Origin: Acidicapsa ligni
GTDB taxonomy: Bacteria > Acidobacteriota > Terriglobia > Terriglobales > Acidobacteriaceae
Length of the DNA: 64,000 nucleotides
Assembly (NCBI RefSeq): GCF_025685655.1
Contig: NZ_JAGSYG010000005.1
Span: 281,037-345,036, forward strand
Direction of reading: 5' to 3'
Shown: positions 17,687 to 25,850 of the stretch, piece by piece
Numbering within the stretch: position 1 is the first letter of the stretch
Layout of the letters: each line of letters opens with the position of its first letter
Notes under the pieces: model-generated
Told to the model about the DNA's origin: nothing
The model's database searches: none
Seen by the model: the letters and a program-made list of their open reading frames with translations, nothing else
Program-made: the position numbers and the translations under genes

Positions 17687-18799
17687 TTAGCTCGCCAAGC
17701 CGGATTCACCGACGAGGAGCCGATAGAGGGTGGAGCGGCTAATACCGAGTTGGCGAGCTGTGCGGAGCTTATTGCCCCGATTCAGCTTCAGCACTGTCTG
17801 GATATGTCGTTGAATGGCCAGATCCAGGGTGAGATTGAGGGAAGCAATTGGCGATTCCTGATTCGGCTTGAATGTTCGCGGCTCGAATTCATGCGCGGCA
17901 TGTTGTTCTGGAAGTTCGAGAGCGAGTGCGAGGTCGGAAGGCCGTATGGTTCCGGTTTCCGATTCCAGGATTGCGGATTCAAGCGCGGCGGCCAGTTCAC
18001 GAACATTGCCGGGCCATGTATGTTGCAGCAGCCTTGGAAGCGTGCCCTGAGCCAGAACCGCTGTAGGTTGCTGGTAGCGGCGGCAGATGCGGTCGACCAG
18101 TGCTTGTGCGATGGGGGCGATGTCTTCGCGATGCTCTCGCAGCGGTGGCAGAGAAAATCGAACAGCAGAGAGGCGGAACGCGAGATCGGGAAGAAGTTTT
18201 CCCTGTGCGGCGAGATGCCGCAGCGGAGCATGGCTGGAGACGAGCAGGAGAAATCGAGAGAGGTGAGCGAGTCCGGGTTGTCGCGATAATCCGGAGGGCT
18301 GGAATGCAGGGGGCGGGGCTGGGTTTGTCTTGTCGGGGAGCGTCCGGACCAGATTGAGCAGCAGGCTTTGACCAGCGGGCGCCAGCATGTCAATGCGGTC
18401 GAGGTAGAGGGTTCCGGTCAACTCGCCGGGGTCTGTGTCGGTAGCCAGCCATTCGCGGGCGTCCCGCCGTCGAAAAGGCAGGGTTGCGTGCTCGGAGCGG
18501 CGGTGGATTGTCTGCGCGAAAAGATGCTTGCCGGTGCCGGCTTCGCCTTCGATGCTTGCGATGTGCATGCGGTTTCCGGTTACATCGGCCTGGAGCAGCA
18601 GGCGGCGAAGAGCGGCGCTTACACAGATAAACTCGGCAAGATCCGATGCCCTGGGCGCACTCGAATCGTTCGCATGCTGGTGGGGCATCGAGGGAGCGTG
18701 GTTGTTCGAGTCGTTTAGCGAATTATTGGACGAGTTATGGTTCGAATTTCTGAGGGAGTCGTTGAGCGAGTTCTTGAGAGAGTCATTGAGCATGGGCAT
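17687..18799 (-). CDS. AAA+ Fis-type regulator lacking the GAFTGA loop
   Basis: 370 residues. Walker A is GEAGTGKH (85-92). The arginine-finger region is present (LLPDLAFRLSAVRFSLPPLREHREDI), as is a C-terminal Fis helix-turn-helix (about 335-365, RTARQLGISRSTLYRLL). Between Walker A and Walker B the segment is about 25 residues shorter than in NtrC-type proteins, so the ESELFGHEKGAFTGA stretch is gone. Walker B reads LYLDRID, with Arg where the catalytic Glu of LFLDE normally is. Sigma54 activation is therefore unlikely; a TyrR-like repressor or a sigma70-linked role fits better. The N-terminus has seven tetrapeptide repeats (NDSL-KNSL-NDSL...). It lies downstream of MacB/MacA-type genes on the same strand. 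Confidence 0.75.
   Translation of the reverse strand: MPMLNDSLKNSLNDSLRNSNHNSSNNSLNDSNNHAPSMPHQHANDSSAPRASDLAEFICVSAALRRLLLQADVTGNRMHIASIEGEAGTGKHLFAQTIHRRSEHATLPFRRRDAREWLATDTDPGELTGTLYLDRIDMLAPAGQSLLLNLVRTLPDKTNPAPPPAFQPSGLSRQPGLAHLSRFLLLVSSHAPLRHLAAQGKLLPDLAFRLSAVRFSLPPLREHREDIAPIAQALVDRICRRYQQPTAVLAQGTLPRLLQHTWPGNVRELAAALESAILESETGTIRPSDLALALELPEQHAAHEFEPRTFKPNQESPIASLNLTLDLAIQRHIQTVLKLNRGNKLRTARQLGISRSTLYRLLVGESGLAS
18698..18787 (-). repeat. 12-bp coding tandem repeat (xNSL tetrapeptides)
   Basis: Residues 5-34 of the AAA+ regulator read NDSL-KNSL-NDSL-RNSN-HNSS-NNSL-NDSN-NH, about seven imperfect 12-base units. Units near the 5' end are the most alike, suggesting recent slippage. Confidence 0.7.
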
Positions 18800-18962
18800 G
18801 GTGAAGGAGCAGTCCTTCTGGCCCTATCGGCGATGCCGAGGCGAACTTGAATGGCTGGAGGCGTTGCAGGAAGAGGATTGCTAAAGCGGAACCGGCCTCC
18901 AGATCGCGCATGGTTTGGGAAAACGCGATCGAAAGGCCGGTGGGTGATTGCCTGGGATTCTG

Positions 18963-19712
18963 TTAGCGCACGCGCTTCGAGGGCTCGTCGGAGGCGATTT
19001 CGCCGTCGCGGATGTGAACCACACGGTGAGCGTACTCTGCGATATCCGGCTCGTGGGTGACGAGAACAATGGTGTTGCCCTTGGATTGCAGTTCGTCAAA
19101 GAGAGCCATAATTTCAACGCCGGTTTTGGAGTCCAGGTTGCCGGTCGGTTCATCGGCCAGGATGATGGAGGGCCGATTGACCAGGGCACGGGCGATGGCC
19201 ACACGCTGGCGTTGTCCACCGGAGAGCTCGTTGGGCTTGTGATTCATGCGGGTTTCGAGATTGACGTTACGCAGGGCCTCTTTGGCGCGCTCCAGGCGTT
19301 CGGCTGCGGGGGTGCCGTTATAGATAAGCGGCAGCTCGACATTGTGCAGCGCGGAGGCGCGGGCCAGCAGGTTAAATGTCTGGAAGACGAATCCGATTTC
19401 CTTGTTGCGAATGCGGGCCAGTTCATCGTCGTCCAGCGCGCTGACCAACTGGCTGTTGAGCCAGTAATTGCCCTTGGACGGAGTATCGAGGCAGCCGATC
19501 AGGTTCATGAACGTGGATTTGCCCGAGCCTGACGGACCCATGATCGCGACATATTCATTGTCTTTGATATTCAGCGAGATGCCTCGCAGGGCGCTGACCT
19601 GCTGCTCCGAGCCCATGTCGTAGGTCTTCCAGAGATTTTCGACGACGATCATGTCGCGTTTTGTCTGGGAGCCTTGCGCTGTTTCCGCTGTCGTGATGCT
19701 GTTGGTCGACAT
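18963..19712 (-). CDS. ABC transporter ATPase, MacB/LolD type
   Basis: 249 residues. Walker [11 protein letters not shown]-loop FVFQTFNLL, signature [15 protein letters not shown], Walker [14 protein letters not shown] and H-loop VLVTHEPD are all intact. The spacing and the DEPTGNLD sequence match the MacB/LolD/FtsE subfamily, which powers mechanotransmission rather than direct transport. ATG at 19712; a second ATG at 19652 precedes the core. It lies 74 bases after the MacA-type adaptor. The permease that must complete the pump is not next to it: the next gene is a regulator. Confidence 0.88.
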   Translation of the reverse strand: MSTNSITTAETAQGSQTKRDMIVVENLWKTYDMGSEQQVSALRGISLNIKDNEYVAIMGPSGSGKSTFMNLIGCLDTPSKGNYWLNSQLVSALDDDELARIRNKEIGFVFQTFNLLARASALHNVELPLIYNGTPAAERLERAKEALRNVNLETRMNHKPNELSGGQRQRVAIARALVNRPSIILADEPTGNLDSKTGVEIMALFDELQSKGNTIVLVTHEPDIAEYAHRVVHIRDGEIASDEPSKRVR

Positions 19713-19786
19713 CCTGGTAAGTCCTCTAACTCAACAATAAAGCCTGGGTGGTTGCCGGAGGGTATGTCCCTCCGGCGCAGAAACGG

Positions 19787-21169
19787 TTAATTCGCCGGTG
19801 TTGCCGCGGACGGCTTGGTATCGTCTCGCTTGAGCAACGCGCCGCCTTTGAGCGCACGCATGGTTTTGAACGGCCCGGTAATGATCTCCTGTCCTTCGAC
19901 AAGGCCGGAAAGTACCTCGATATCCGTAGCGCCGGTGATGCCGGTCGTTACTGGAACAAAAATGGCGTGAGGCTTGCCTTTCTGGTCCTTGACGGTGAAG
20001 ACGCCTTGAATCGGAACGACTGGCTTGGCTCCTGGCGCGGGTGTCGGCGGAGGTACTGGTTTGCCGGTAGCATCCAGTGTCTCAGGAATATGCAGGGTGA
20101 GCGCCTGGATCGGGATGGTGAGCACACTTGCCTTGTGGGCAGTCGTGATCTTGGCCGTGGTCGAAAGGCCGGGACGAAGCTCCTTCGCTGCATCGCCTGT
20201 CGTATCCAAGGTGATGACGACCTTGAAGTCCTTGGCCTCTTCGGTTCCGGTGGTGCTCTGCGAGGTGGCTATACCGGTGGAGCGCAGGATGGCCTGATCG
20301 CCGACCAGGGTGACGTGACCCTTATAGACGCGGCCAGGGAGTGCGTCCACCGTAACCTCGGCGGATTGCCCCATCTGTATATTGACGATGTCTGTTTCGT
20401 CGACTTTGACTTCGGCGGTAATGACGCTCATATCCGCCAGGGTCATCAAAGTCGAGCCCTCGGCGTTCTGAATGCCGACGACGACTGTTTCACCCTCGCG
20501 AACCGGCAAGTTGGTCACGATGCCGTTGAAGGGCGCGGTGGAGACGGTTTTATCCAGCGCGTCAACGTTGGAACGAAGCGTGGCCTGGTTGTTCGTGACC
20601 TTGGCGCGGGCGGATTCCGTTTGCGCGCGGGACTGAAGGGCAGCTGCGTCCGACTGGGCAAGGGTGGCTACGGCGAGATCATAGGCGGCTTTCTTGGCGT
20701 CAAAGTCCTGTTTGGCCATGATGCCTTCCTTATAGAGGCCCTGCGCTCGCTCCCAATCCAGGCGTTTCTGCTCCAGATCCGCCTTGGAGTGCTCCACGTT
20801 GGCCTTGGCTGTTGCTTCAGCCGCGACGAAAGAGGCTACATCCGTCTTGGACGAGGCAATCAGGGCCTGCTGGGCATCGACATTGGCCTCGGGTTGAACG
20901 TTTTCGACCCGGGCGAGCACTTGTCCTTTGCTGACGTGGTCGCCTTCCTTCACATCCAGGTGAGTGATGCGCCCGAAGGAGGTTGCGCCGACGTTGACAT
21001 AGGTTTTTGGCTTAATTTGACCAGTGCCGCTGACAATCGTCGTCAGATCCTGCCGAACCACCTTGCCGGTGAGTACGCTGGTGTATCCGGACTGAGCCTT
21101 CCACACCATGAAGGAAACCAGACCGGCAAGTGCCAAGACGATCAAAATGATGACAATGACTTTTTTCAT
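19787..21169 (-). CDS. Periplasmic adaptor (HlyD/MacA family) of an efflux pump
   Basis: 460 residues. N-terminal membrane anchor (VIVIILIVLALAGLVSFMVW), barrel-sandwich start YVNVGATSFGRITHLDVKEGDHVSKGQVLARVE, a long alpha-helical hairpin (about 110-200, rich in Ala, Gln, Lys), and the second lipoyl half APFNGIVTNLPVREGETVVVG. Adaptors of this type link inner-membrane MacB-like transporters to an outer-membrane channel. A Pro-rich insert (PVPPPTPAPGAKPVVP, about 375) interrupts the membrane-proximal domain. Downstream is the ATPase. No permease or TolC gene is adjacent. Confidence 0.85.
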   Translation of the reverse strand: MKKVIVIILIVLALAGLVSFMVWKAQSGYTSVLTGKVVRQDLTTIVSGTGQIKPKTYVNVGATSFGRITHLDVKEGDHVSKGQVLARVENVQPEANVDAQQALIASSKTDVASFVAAEATAKANVEHSKADLEQKRLDWERAQGLYKEGIMAKQDFDAKKAAYDLAVATLAQSDAAALQSRAQTESARAKVTNNQATLRSNVDALDKTVSTAPFNGIVTNLPVREGETVVVGIQNAEGSTLMTLADMSVITAEVKVDETDIVNIQMGQSAEVTVDALPGRVYKGHVTLVGDQAILRSTGIATSQSTTGTEEAKDFKVVITLDTTGDAAKELRPGLSTTAKITTAHKASVLTIPIQALTLHIPETLDATGKPVPPPTPAPGAKPVVPIQGVFTVKDQKGKPHAIFVPVTTGITGATDIEVLSGLVEGQEIITGPFKTMRALKGGALLKRDDTKPSAATPAN

Positions 21170-21531
21170 ATCTGAATTTACTGTGAGGTAGTCTCCGCTG
21201 ACAGTGTACGCAATCTCCAGCGTGGGAGTTCCCAGAAAAAGCTAAAAGCAGGGGCCGGAGGTTAAGGAGCAGGGACTAAGGGCTACGGATTAGGGAATGG
21301 AGTGCCGGACTTGCTGCTGGCCGGCTCAATTCGCCTATCCGTCAAATCTGTCTATTCGCTATTCACTCTGTGCTGGTCCGGGGCCTACTCTTTCGTCTGT
21401 GCGGCACTATTTCCTATTTTCTGTATTTATAAGTGACGTTTTTATCAAAGAGGGGTCTAATCTGCACTCCCATCCTTGCTCGCGCCCTTGCGCAACCGTA
21501 GAATAGGGGCTTGCGGGAGTTGGATATCAAA
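21170..21531. other. Divergent upstream region of the adaptor and GWxTD genes
   Basis: 362 bases without a supportable gene. A purine-rich stretch at about 21250-21300 (AAGGAGCAGGGACTAAGG and variants) looks like degenerate short repeats. An AT-rich run at about 21412-21440 (TGTATTTATAAG) may hold the GWxTD promoter. Confidence 0.35.
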
Positions 21532-23385
21532 ATGAAGCAGAAGGTAGTTCGCTTGTCACAGAAGTCGTCGGTTTTGGCACTTGGAATCGGCATTTTCATG
21601 CTTGTGCCCGGTAGTGGGCTCAATGGGGCAACCGCATGGGGGTTCCCGGTTATTGGTGCAGTTGCACCTGGAGCAGCCGCCGTACTGACAATGGCCATGC
21701 AGGAACCGGCAGCGCCGCAAGACGCGCCACAGACGACAGCCCCGGCCGCGGGCAGTGACAAGGACCGCAAAAAGCTGGATAAGCCGGAGGATGTCGATCC
21801 GCTGAACCGGCCGCTTTCGGATAAACAGAAGATCAAGCGTCAGCGCGAGATGAAGCAGGAAATCTCTGGCGCCTACAAGACCTGGCTCAACCAGGATGTT
21901 GCCTGGATCATTACGGATCAGGAATCCAAGGCTTTCAAGAGTCTGAGCAACGATGAAGAGCGCGATGCCTTCATTGAGCAATTCTGGCTGCGCCGCAATC
22001 CGAATCCGGATTCGCCGGACAACGAATTCCGCGAAGAGCATTATCGCCGTATCGCCTACGCCAACGAGCATTACGCGGCGGGCAAACCGGGCTGGAAGAC
22101 GGATCGCGGCCACATCTATATTTCGTTTGGTAAGCCGGACTCGATCGATTCGCATCCCTCGGGCGGCAGCTACGAGCGGCCAATGGATGAGGGCGGCGGC
22201 GAAACCTCCACCTTCCCATTCGAAACATGGCATTACCGCTATCTCGAAGGCATAGGCGACAATATCGATCTGGAGTTTGTCGATACCTGCCAGTGCGGCG
22301 ACTATCACTTCACTATTGATCGCTCGGAAAAAGATGCGCTGCTGCATGTTCCAGGCGGCGGCGAAACCATGTACGAGCAGATGGGGCAGGCGAAGAAAGC
22401 CGACCGTTTCAAGGGCGGACTCGAAAGCCTGGGAACTGGGCCAATGTCCACTGGCCAGCAATCGAAGCAGTTTGACCGCATCGAGCTGGCGGCGAAGATT
22501 TTTGCTCCTCCGCCGATCAAGTTCAAGGATCTGGATAACTTCATCTCTGAGCACACCCTGTTGAGCGGACCAGTGTTCCCGTTTGAAGTGCGCACGGACT
22601 ATGCAAAGGTGACGGAAGATACAGTGCTGGTGCCAGTCACGCTTCAGATCAAGAACCGGGACGTAACCTTTATTACCAAGGACGGCGTCTCCAAGGGCGT
22701 AGTCAATATTCTGGGCAAGGTCTCGACGATTACACATAAGACCGTTCAGACATTTGAAGATACGGTGGAGATCACCCAGCCAGAGGAACTGCTGCAGAAG
22801 ACATTGGACAAGCAGTCGGTCTACTGGAAGGCGTTGCCGTTGCGTCCCGGCGCATATCGTATGGATATTGCGATCAAGGATGTAAACAACAAGGATCACA
22901 TCGGAATCTATGCGCAGAGTCTCAACGTTCCCAAGTATGACGATGAGAAGCTGGCGACCTCTTCCCTGATCCTTGCGGATCGTATGGAGAAGGTTCCCAA
23001 TCAGACGATTGGCACGGGTAACTTCATCCTCGGCAATACTTACATTCGCCCCCGCGTGAGTGCGAATGTCGCGACGCCGGTGAAGTTTACGCGCGATCAG
23101 CATTTGAACTGCTGGATGCAGGTGTACAACCTGGGCATCGACGACAAGACGAAGAGTAATTCGGCGACGGTGACCTACGAGATACGGGATTCTGCTTCGG
23201 ACAAGTTGTTGCTCGAAACGCATCAGGCGTCTGCGGACCTGAGCGCGCACAGCGACCAGTTGACGATGGAGCAGAGCGTTGCGCTGGCAGGTTTGCAGCC
23301 GGGCTCCTACAAGATGACGATTCGGATCAATGACGCAATTTCGAAACAAGAGGTTGCCAAAACTGCGTCTTTTGTCGTCGAATAG
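21532..23385 (+). CDS. GWxTD domain-containing exported protein
   Basis: 617 residues from the ATG at 21532 with GGGAG about 12 bases upstream (a TTG at 21511 is open). A signal or anchor segment (SVLALGIGIFMLVPGSG) is followed by a second hydrophobic, Ala-rich stretch. The name-giving motif is GWKTDRGHIYISFGKPDSIDSHPSG (about residues 201-225). Before it, WLNQDVAWIITDQESKAFKSL and FIEQFWLRRNPNPDSPDNEF are typical of the family, which is frequent in Acidobacteria and Bacteroidetes. The C-terminal half (about 300-617) looks like beta-rich, Ig-like domains. The function is unknown. A hairpin lies after the stop. Confidence 0.85.
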   Translation: MKQKVVRLSQKSSVLALGIGIFMLVPGSGLNGATAWGFPVIGAVAPGAAAVLTMAMQEPAAPQDAPQTTAPAAGSDKDRKKLDKPEDVDPLNRPLSDKQKIKRQREMKQEISGAYKTWLNQDVAWIITDQESKAFKSLSNDEERDAFIEQFWLRRNPNPDSPDNEFREEHYRRIAYANEHYAAGKPGWKTDRGHIYISFGKPDSIDSHPSGGSYERPMDEGGGETSTFPFETWHYRYLEGIGDNIDLEFVDTCQCGDYHFTIDRSEKDALLHVPGGGETMYEQMGQAKKADRFKGGLESLGTGPMSTGQQSKQFDRIELAAKIFAPPPIKFKDLDNFISEHTLLSGPVFPFEVRTDYAKVTEDTVLVPVTLQIKNRDVTFITKDGVSKGVVNILGKVSTITHKTVQTFEDTVEITQPEELLQKTLDKQSVYWKALPLRPGAYRMDIAIKDVNNKDHIGIYAQSLNVPKYDDEKLATSSLILADRMEKVPNQTIGTGNFILGNTYIRPRVSANVATPVKFTRDQHLNCWMQVYNLGIDDKTKSNSATVTYEIRDSASDKLLLETHQASADLSAHSDQLTMEQSVALAGLQPGSYKMTIRINDAISKQEVAKTASFVVE

Positions 23386-23409
23386 GGTATCCCCCCAAGG
23401 TGAGTGATA

Positions 23410-23432
23410 CGACCGGGCGAAGTACCCGGTCG
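23410..23432 (+). other. Hairpin between the GWxTD gene and the next gene
   Basis: 8-bp perfect stem (23410-23417 with 23425-23432, CGACCGGG arm) with a 7-base loop, 24 bases after the stop. It lacks a T run, so termination is uncertain. Confidence 0.45.
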
Positions 23433-23515
23433 ATCCTGTTGGATGTGCAATTTAGGAGAAAGGCATTCTCAAGAAAAGTGAGACAGCCGGGGCGCATTTC
23501 GATCACTCAAACAAC

Positions 23516-25285
23516 GTGAAGCGAACGATTCAACAATTCGTAAGTACGCAATTCTTCATTGCGTGTTTCGCGCTAGCCGCCCTGGGAAGTCTCCCCTCTC
23601 CCACAGTTGCCTCCGCCGCAGTCCCAATCGGGGGCCGTGGATCTGTTGCGGGTGTGGTCTCCGATTCTACGGGTGCTCCGCAGATCGGGGTTGCTGTAGA
23701 GCTGCTTCGCGCCGATTCATCGCTGGTGGCGCGTGTCTTTACCGACAGCAAGGGCCACTACAGCATCGCGACGGTGAGGCCGGGGCAATACGCGCTCAAG
23801 GCGCTCAGCGCAAGTTTTATTCCCTCTATCAAGCAAAACCTGCGTATTCGCACCAATACCGTCGTCAATCTCACGCTCAATAGTTTGTATGACCTGATGC
23901 AATGGGCTCCGCAGCCGCAGCGTCCGCGTCCCCAGGGCGAAGATGACTGGGCATGGACGCTGCGCTCGGCACAGGGCCGTCCTCTGCTGCGCTGGCTGGA
24001 CGATGGCTCGCCAATCATGGTCTGGGATGGAAGCAATGAGACTGCGGAGACCCAGCCAGGTTCGCAGAGCAAGCGCAAATTACGGGTACAGGCTACGGCG
24101 GGTCAGCATCAATTCGGGGCAAGCCCGGAGCAGGTTTCGGTGGCCATGCAGGAGGATACCTCTGAGCGTCACCGGGTTGCGATGAGTACAGAGGTTTCTC
24201 CCGAAGTGGCAGGCCTCATGGAAGCGATGCTCGGCTTCCGGCAGGAGTTGACGAATACCGGCCTTGGATCGAGCTCCATGCAGACCCTGGCAGCCGTACT
24301 TGTGGACCCGGAGGCAGGCGCAGGCAGCCAGCAGGGATTGCAGACAGCGGCTTTCCGCACATGGGAATCCTTGCAAATGCTGAACACGCTGGAGGCCGAG
24401 GCTGGTTCCGATCAGGTTTTGGCGAGGGTCGGCGGTGGTTCGACGGTGGTGGCGGCATTGCCGTTCGCCAGCCTGACGATGCATCGAGGAGCAAGCGCCT
24501 TGCAGTACCGCGTGGCAACCTCGCGAGCGATGAATGCAATGAATCAGGATGCCAGCGAGGTATCGCCGAGAACCTGGCTGCCGGTTCTGAGCGAACGGAA
24601 TGGTTCGCTGGTGCTGGAGCATGGATTGCACCAGGAATTAGGCTGGTCCACGACTGCTGGCCCGGCATCCATGCAGTTTGTGATCTACGGGGATTCGATT
24701 GAAAATCCCATGCTGCAGGGATCGGGTCATTTGACCAGCGGAGACAACGCCGGGCAATGGGTGCTGGTGGATGGCGCCAGCAATATGCTGCGCACGGCGG
24801 GCCCAAATTATTCGACCAAGGGCTTGATGGCATCGGTGGAGAGCCGTTTGCCGGGGCACAATAAAGTCAGGTTGAGTTACGCCAGCGGAGACGCCCTGGT
24901 GATGCATGCCAACCTCAATCCGGAAGATCTCGGCACTATCGTCCAGAGTGCGCACTCGCACCGCGCGCAGATGTATTCGATTTCGCTCTCCGGCACGGTG
25001 CAGGAGACTAAGACGCACTGGCGGGCCAGCTATCGCAGGCAACCGGAGTCGACGGTAACTGCGGTCGCTCCATTCGCCGTCGACGCCAGCGAGCCGTATC
25101 TGAATGTCTATGTGCGCCAGCCGGTCTGGACCAATCGGCAGGGGCCGGGCGGCTTCGATTTCGTACTCGATCTGGAGAATTTGCTGGCCGAGGGATATCA
25201 GCCGTTCCTTACCAGCGATGGTTCGCAGATTTATTTTGCGCAGGCTCCCCGTTGCGTTCGCGGTGGTCTGGCGTTTACCTTTTAA
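23516..25285 (+). CDS. Secreted protein with a carboxypeptidase-regulatory-like N-terminal domain
   Basis: 589 residues from a GTG at 23516. Signal peptide QFFIACFALAALGSLPSPTVASAA. Residues about 40-115 form a CarboxypepD_reg/CnaB-like beta domain (GSVAGVVSDSTGAPQIGVAVELLRAD...FTDSKGHYSIATVRPGQYALKA). The remaining 450 residues have alternating strands and many Gln, Ser and Gly, and end in TF, which suggests but does not prove an outer-membrane barrel. No family is recognised for this part. It follows the GWxTD gene by 130 bases on the same strand. No good ribosome-binding site precedes the GTG. Confidence 0.65.
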   Translation: MKRTIQQFVSTQFFIACFALAALGSLPSPTVASAAVPIGGRGSVAGVVSDSTGAPQIGVAVELLRADSSLVARVFTDSKGHYSIATVRPGQYALKALSASFIPSIKQNLRIRTNTVVNLTLNSLYDLMQWAPQPQRPRPQGEDDWAWTLRSAQGRPLLRWLDDGSPIMVWDGSNETAETQPGSQSKRKLRVQATAGQHQFGASPEQVSVAMQEDTSERHRVAMSTEVSPEVAGLMEAMLGFRQELTNTGLGSSSMQTLAAVLVDPEAGAGSQQGLQTAAFRTWESLQMLNTLEAEAGSDQVLARVGGGSTVVAALPFASLTMHRGASALQYRVATSRAMNAMNQDASEVSPRTWLPVLSERNGSLVLEHGLHQELGWSTTAGPASMQFVIYGDSIENPMLQGSGHLTSGDNAGQWVLVDGASNMLRTAGPNYSTKGLMASVESRLPGHNKVRLSYASGDALVMHANLNPEDLGTIVQSAHSHRAQMYSISLSGTVQETKTHWRASYRRQPESTVTAVAPFAVDASEPYLNVYVRQPVWTNRQGPGGFDFVLDLENLLAEGYQPFLTSDGSQIYFAQAPRCVRGGLAFTF

Positions 25286-25341
25286 TCAGGCTTGAGTCAG
25301 ACGTTTCAGGTAAGAAATCTATCAGTGGGGTAGGGAACTCT

Positions 25342-25431
25342 ATGGGAAGCAAAGATACAGGGAAGCGGGAGACCAAAAAGGCTCCCAAGCCGAAGCCGAA
25401 GGTTGAACCGGGACGCAAGCGCGAAGGCTAA
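25342..25431 (+). CDS. Very small basic protein (29 residues)
   Basis: MGSKDTGKRETKKAPKPKPKVEPGRKREG in two parts: MGSKDTGKRETKKAPKPK followed by PKVEPGRKREG. The ATG has AGGGAA seven bases upstream and the ORF is followed by a clear terminator. One third of residues are Lys or Arg. Small lysine-rich proteins of this kind occur in related genomes as far as I recall, but I cannot name a family. It could instead be a chance ORF. Confidence 0.5.
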   Translation: MGSKDTGKRETKKAPKPKPKVEPGRKREG

Positions 25432-25479
25432 TTTACCAGGTTGCGAGAGCGATCCATCCGGTTCAATTTTCGCAAGCTT

Positions 25480-25513
25480 AAATGACCTCACTTTCGGGTG
25501 GGGTCATTTTATT
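25480..25513 (+). terminator. Rho-independent terminator
   Basis: 12-bp stem with one G-U pair (25480-25491 with 25498-25509), 6-base loop TTTCGG, followed by T-rich sequence. It follows the 29-residue ORF by about 50 bases, which supports that ORF or the upstream gene being transcribed to this point. Confidence 0.8.
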
Positions 25514-25545
25514 TGTGGCAGTTCTCTGGGGAAGGGCAGAAGCAG

Positions 25546-25565
25546 ATTCCCTTCGGGAATGACAG
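25546..25565. repeat. REP-like palindrome with an ATGACAG tail
   Basis: ATTCCC-TTC-GGGAAT palindrome followed by GACAG, embedded in a purine-rich low-complexity stretch (about 25524-25590: GGCAACGGCAAAAGCAAG). Similar short palindromic elements are, from memory, dispersed between genes of Acidobacteriaceae. A second palindrome with the same ATGACAG tail lies at 31880-31898. Confidence 0.45.
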
Positions 25566-25758
25566 CCGGAAAGGCAACGGCAAAAGCAAGGGCGAGGACA
25601 AAGTTCTGAACGTCGATGCTGTATGCAGGCTGACCCGCTACCCGATACTGTGGCCTATTGGAGCGGCTCAAGGACTGTGGTAGAATCTTCAAGTGGACAG
25701 TGTTTTTACCTGTTCAAGCTTTGTGCGACTTTCTGTTGCCGGGCGTAAATTACATCAT

Positions 25759-25834
25759 GGACCTGTAGCTCAACTGGCAGAGCATTCGACTCTTAATCGA
25801 CAGGTTGTGGGTTCGATTCCCACCGGGTCCACCA
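25759..25834 (+). tRNA. tRNA-Lys (anticodon CUU)
   Basis: 76 nt including an encoded CCA. Acceptor stem GGACCTG/CGGGTCC with one G-U pair, D stem GCTC/GAGC, anticodon loop CTCTTAA giving CUU, T stem GTGGG/CCCAC with loop TTCGATT. The outermost anticodon-stem pair (27:43) is a U-C mismatch; otherwise the cloverleaf is regular. It stands alone, 16 bases from the convergent stop of a CRTAC1-family gene. Confidence 0.95.
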
Positions 25835-25850
25835 TTCCAAGACATAAATT

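Noticed and set aside
21556..23349. Long minus-strand ORF opposite the GWxTD gene
   Set aside because: His/Arg-rich composition typical of an antisense shadow; the plus strand has clear family motifs.
25759..25850. tRNA-Lys as attachment site of a genomic island
   Set aside because: No direct repeat of the tRNA 3' end was found by eye downstream, and no integrase is present.
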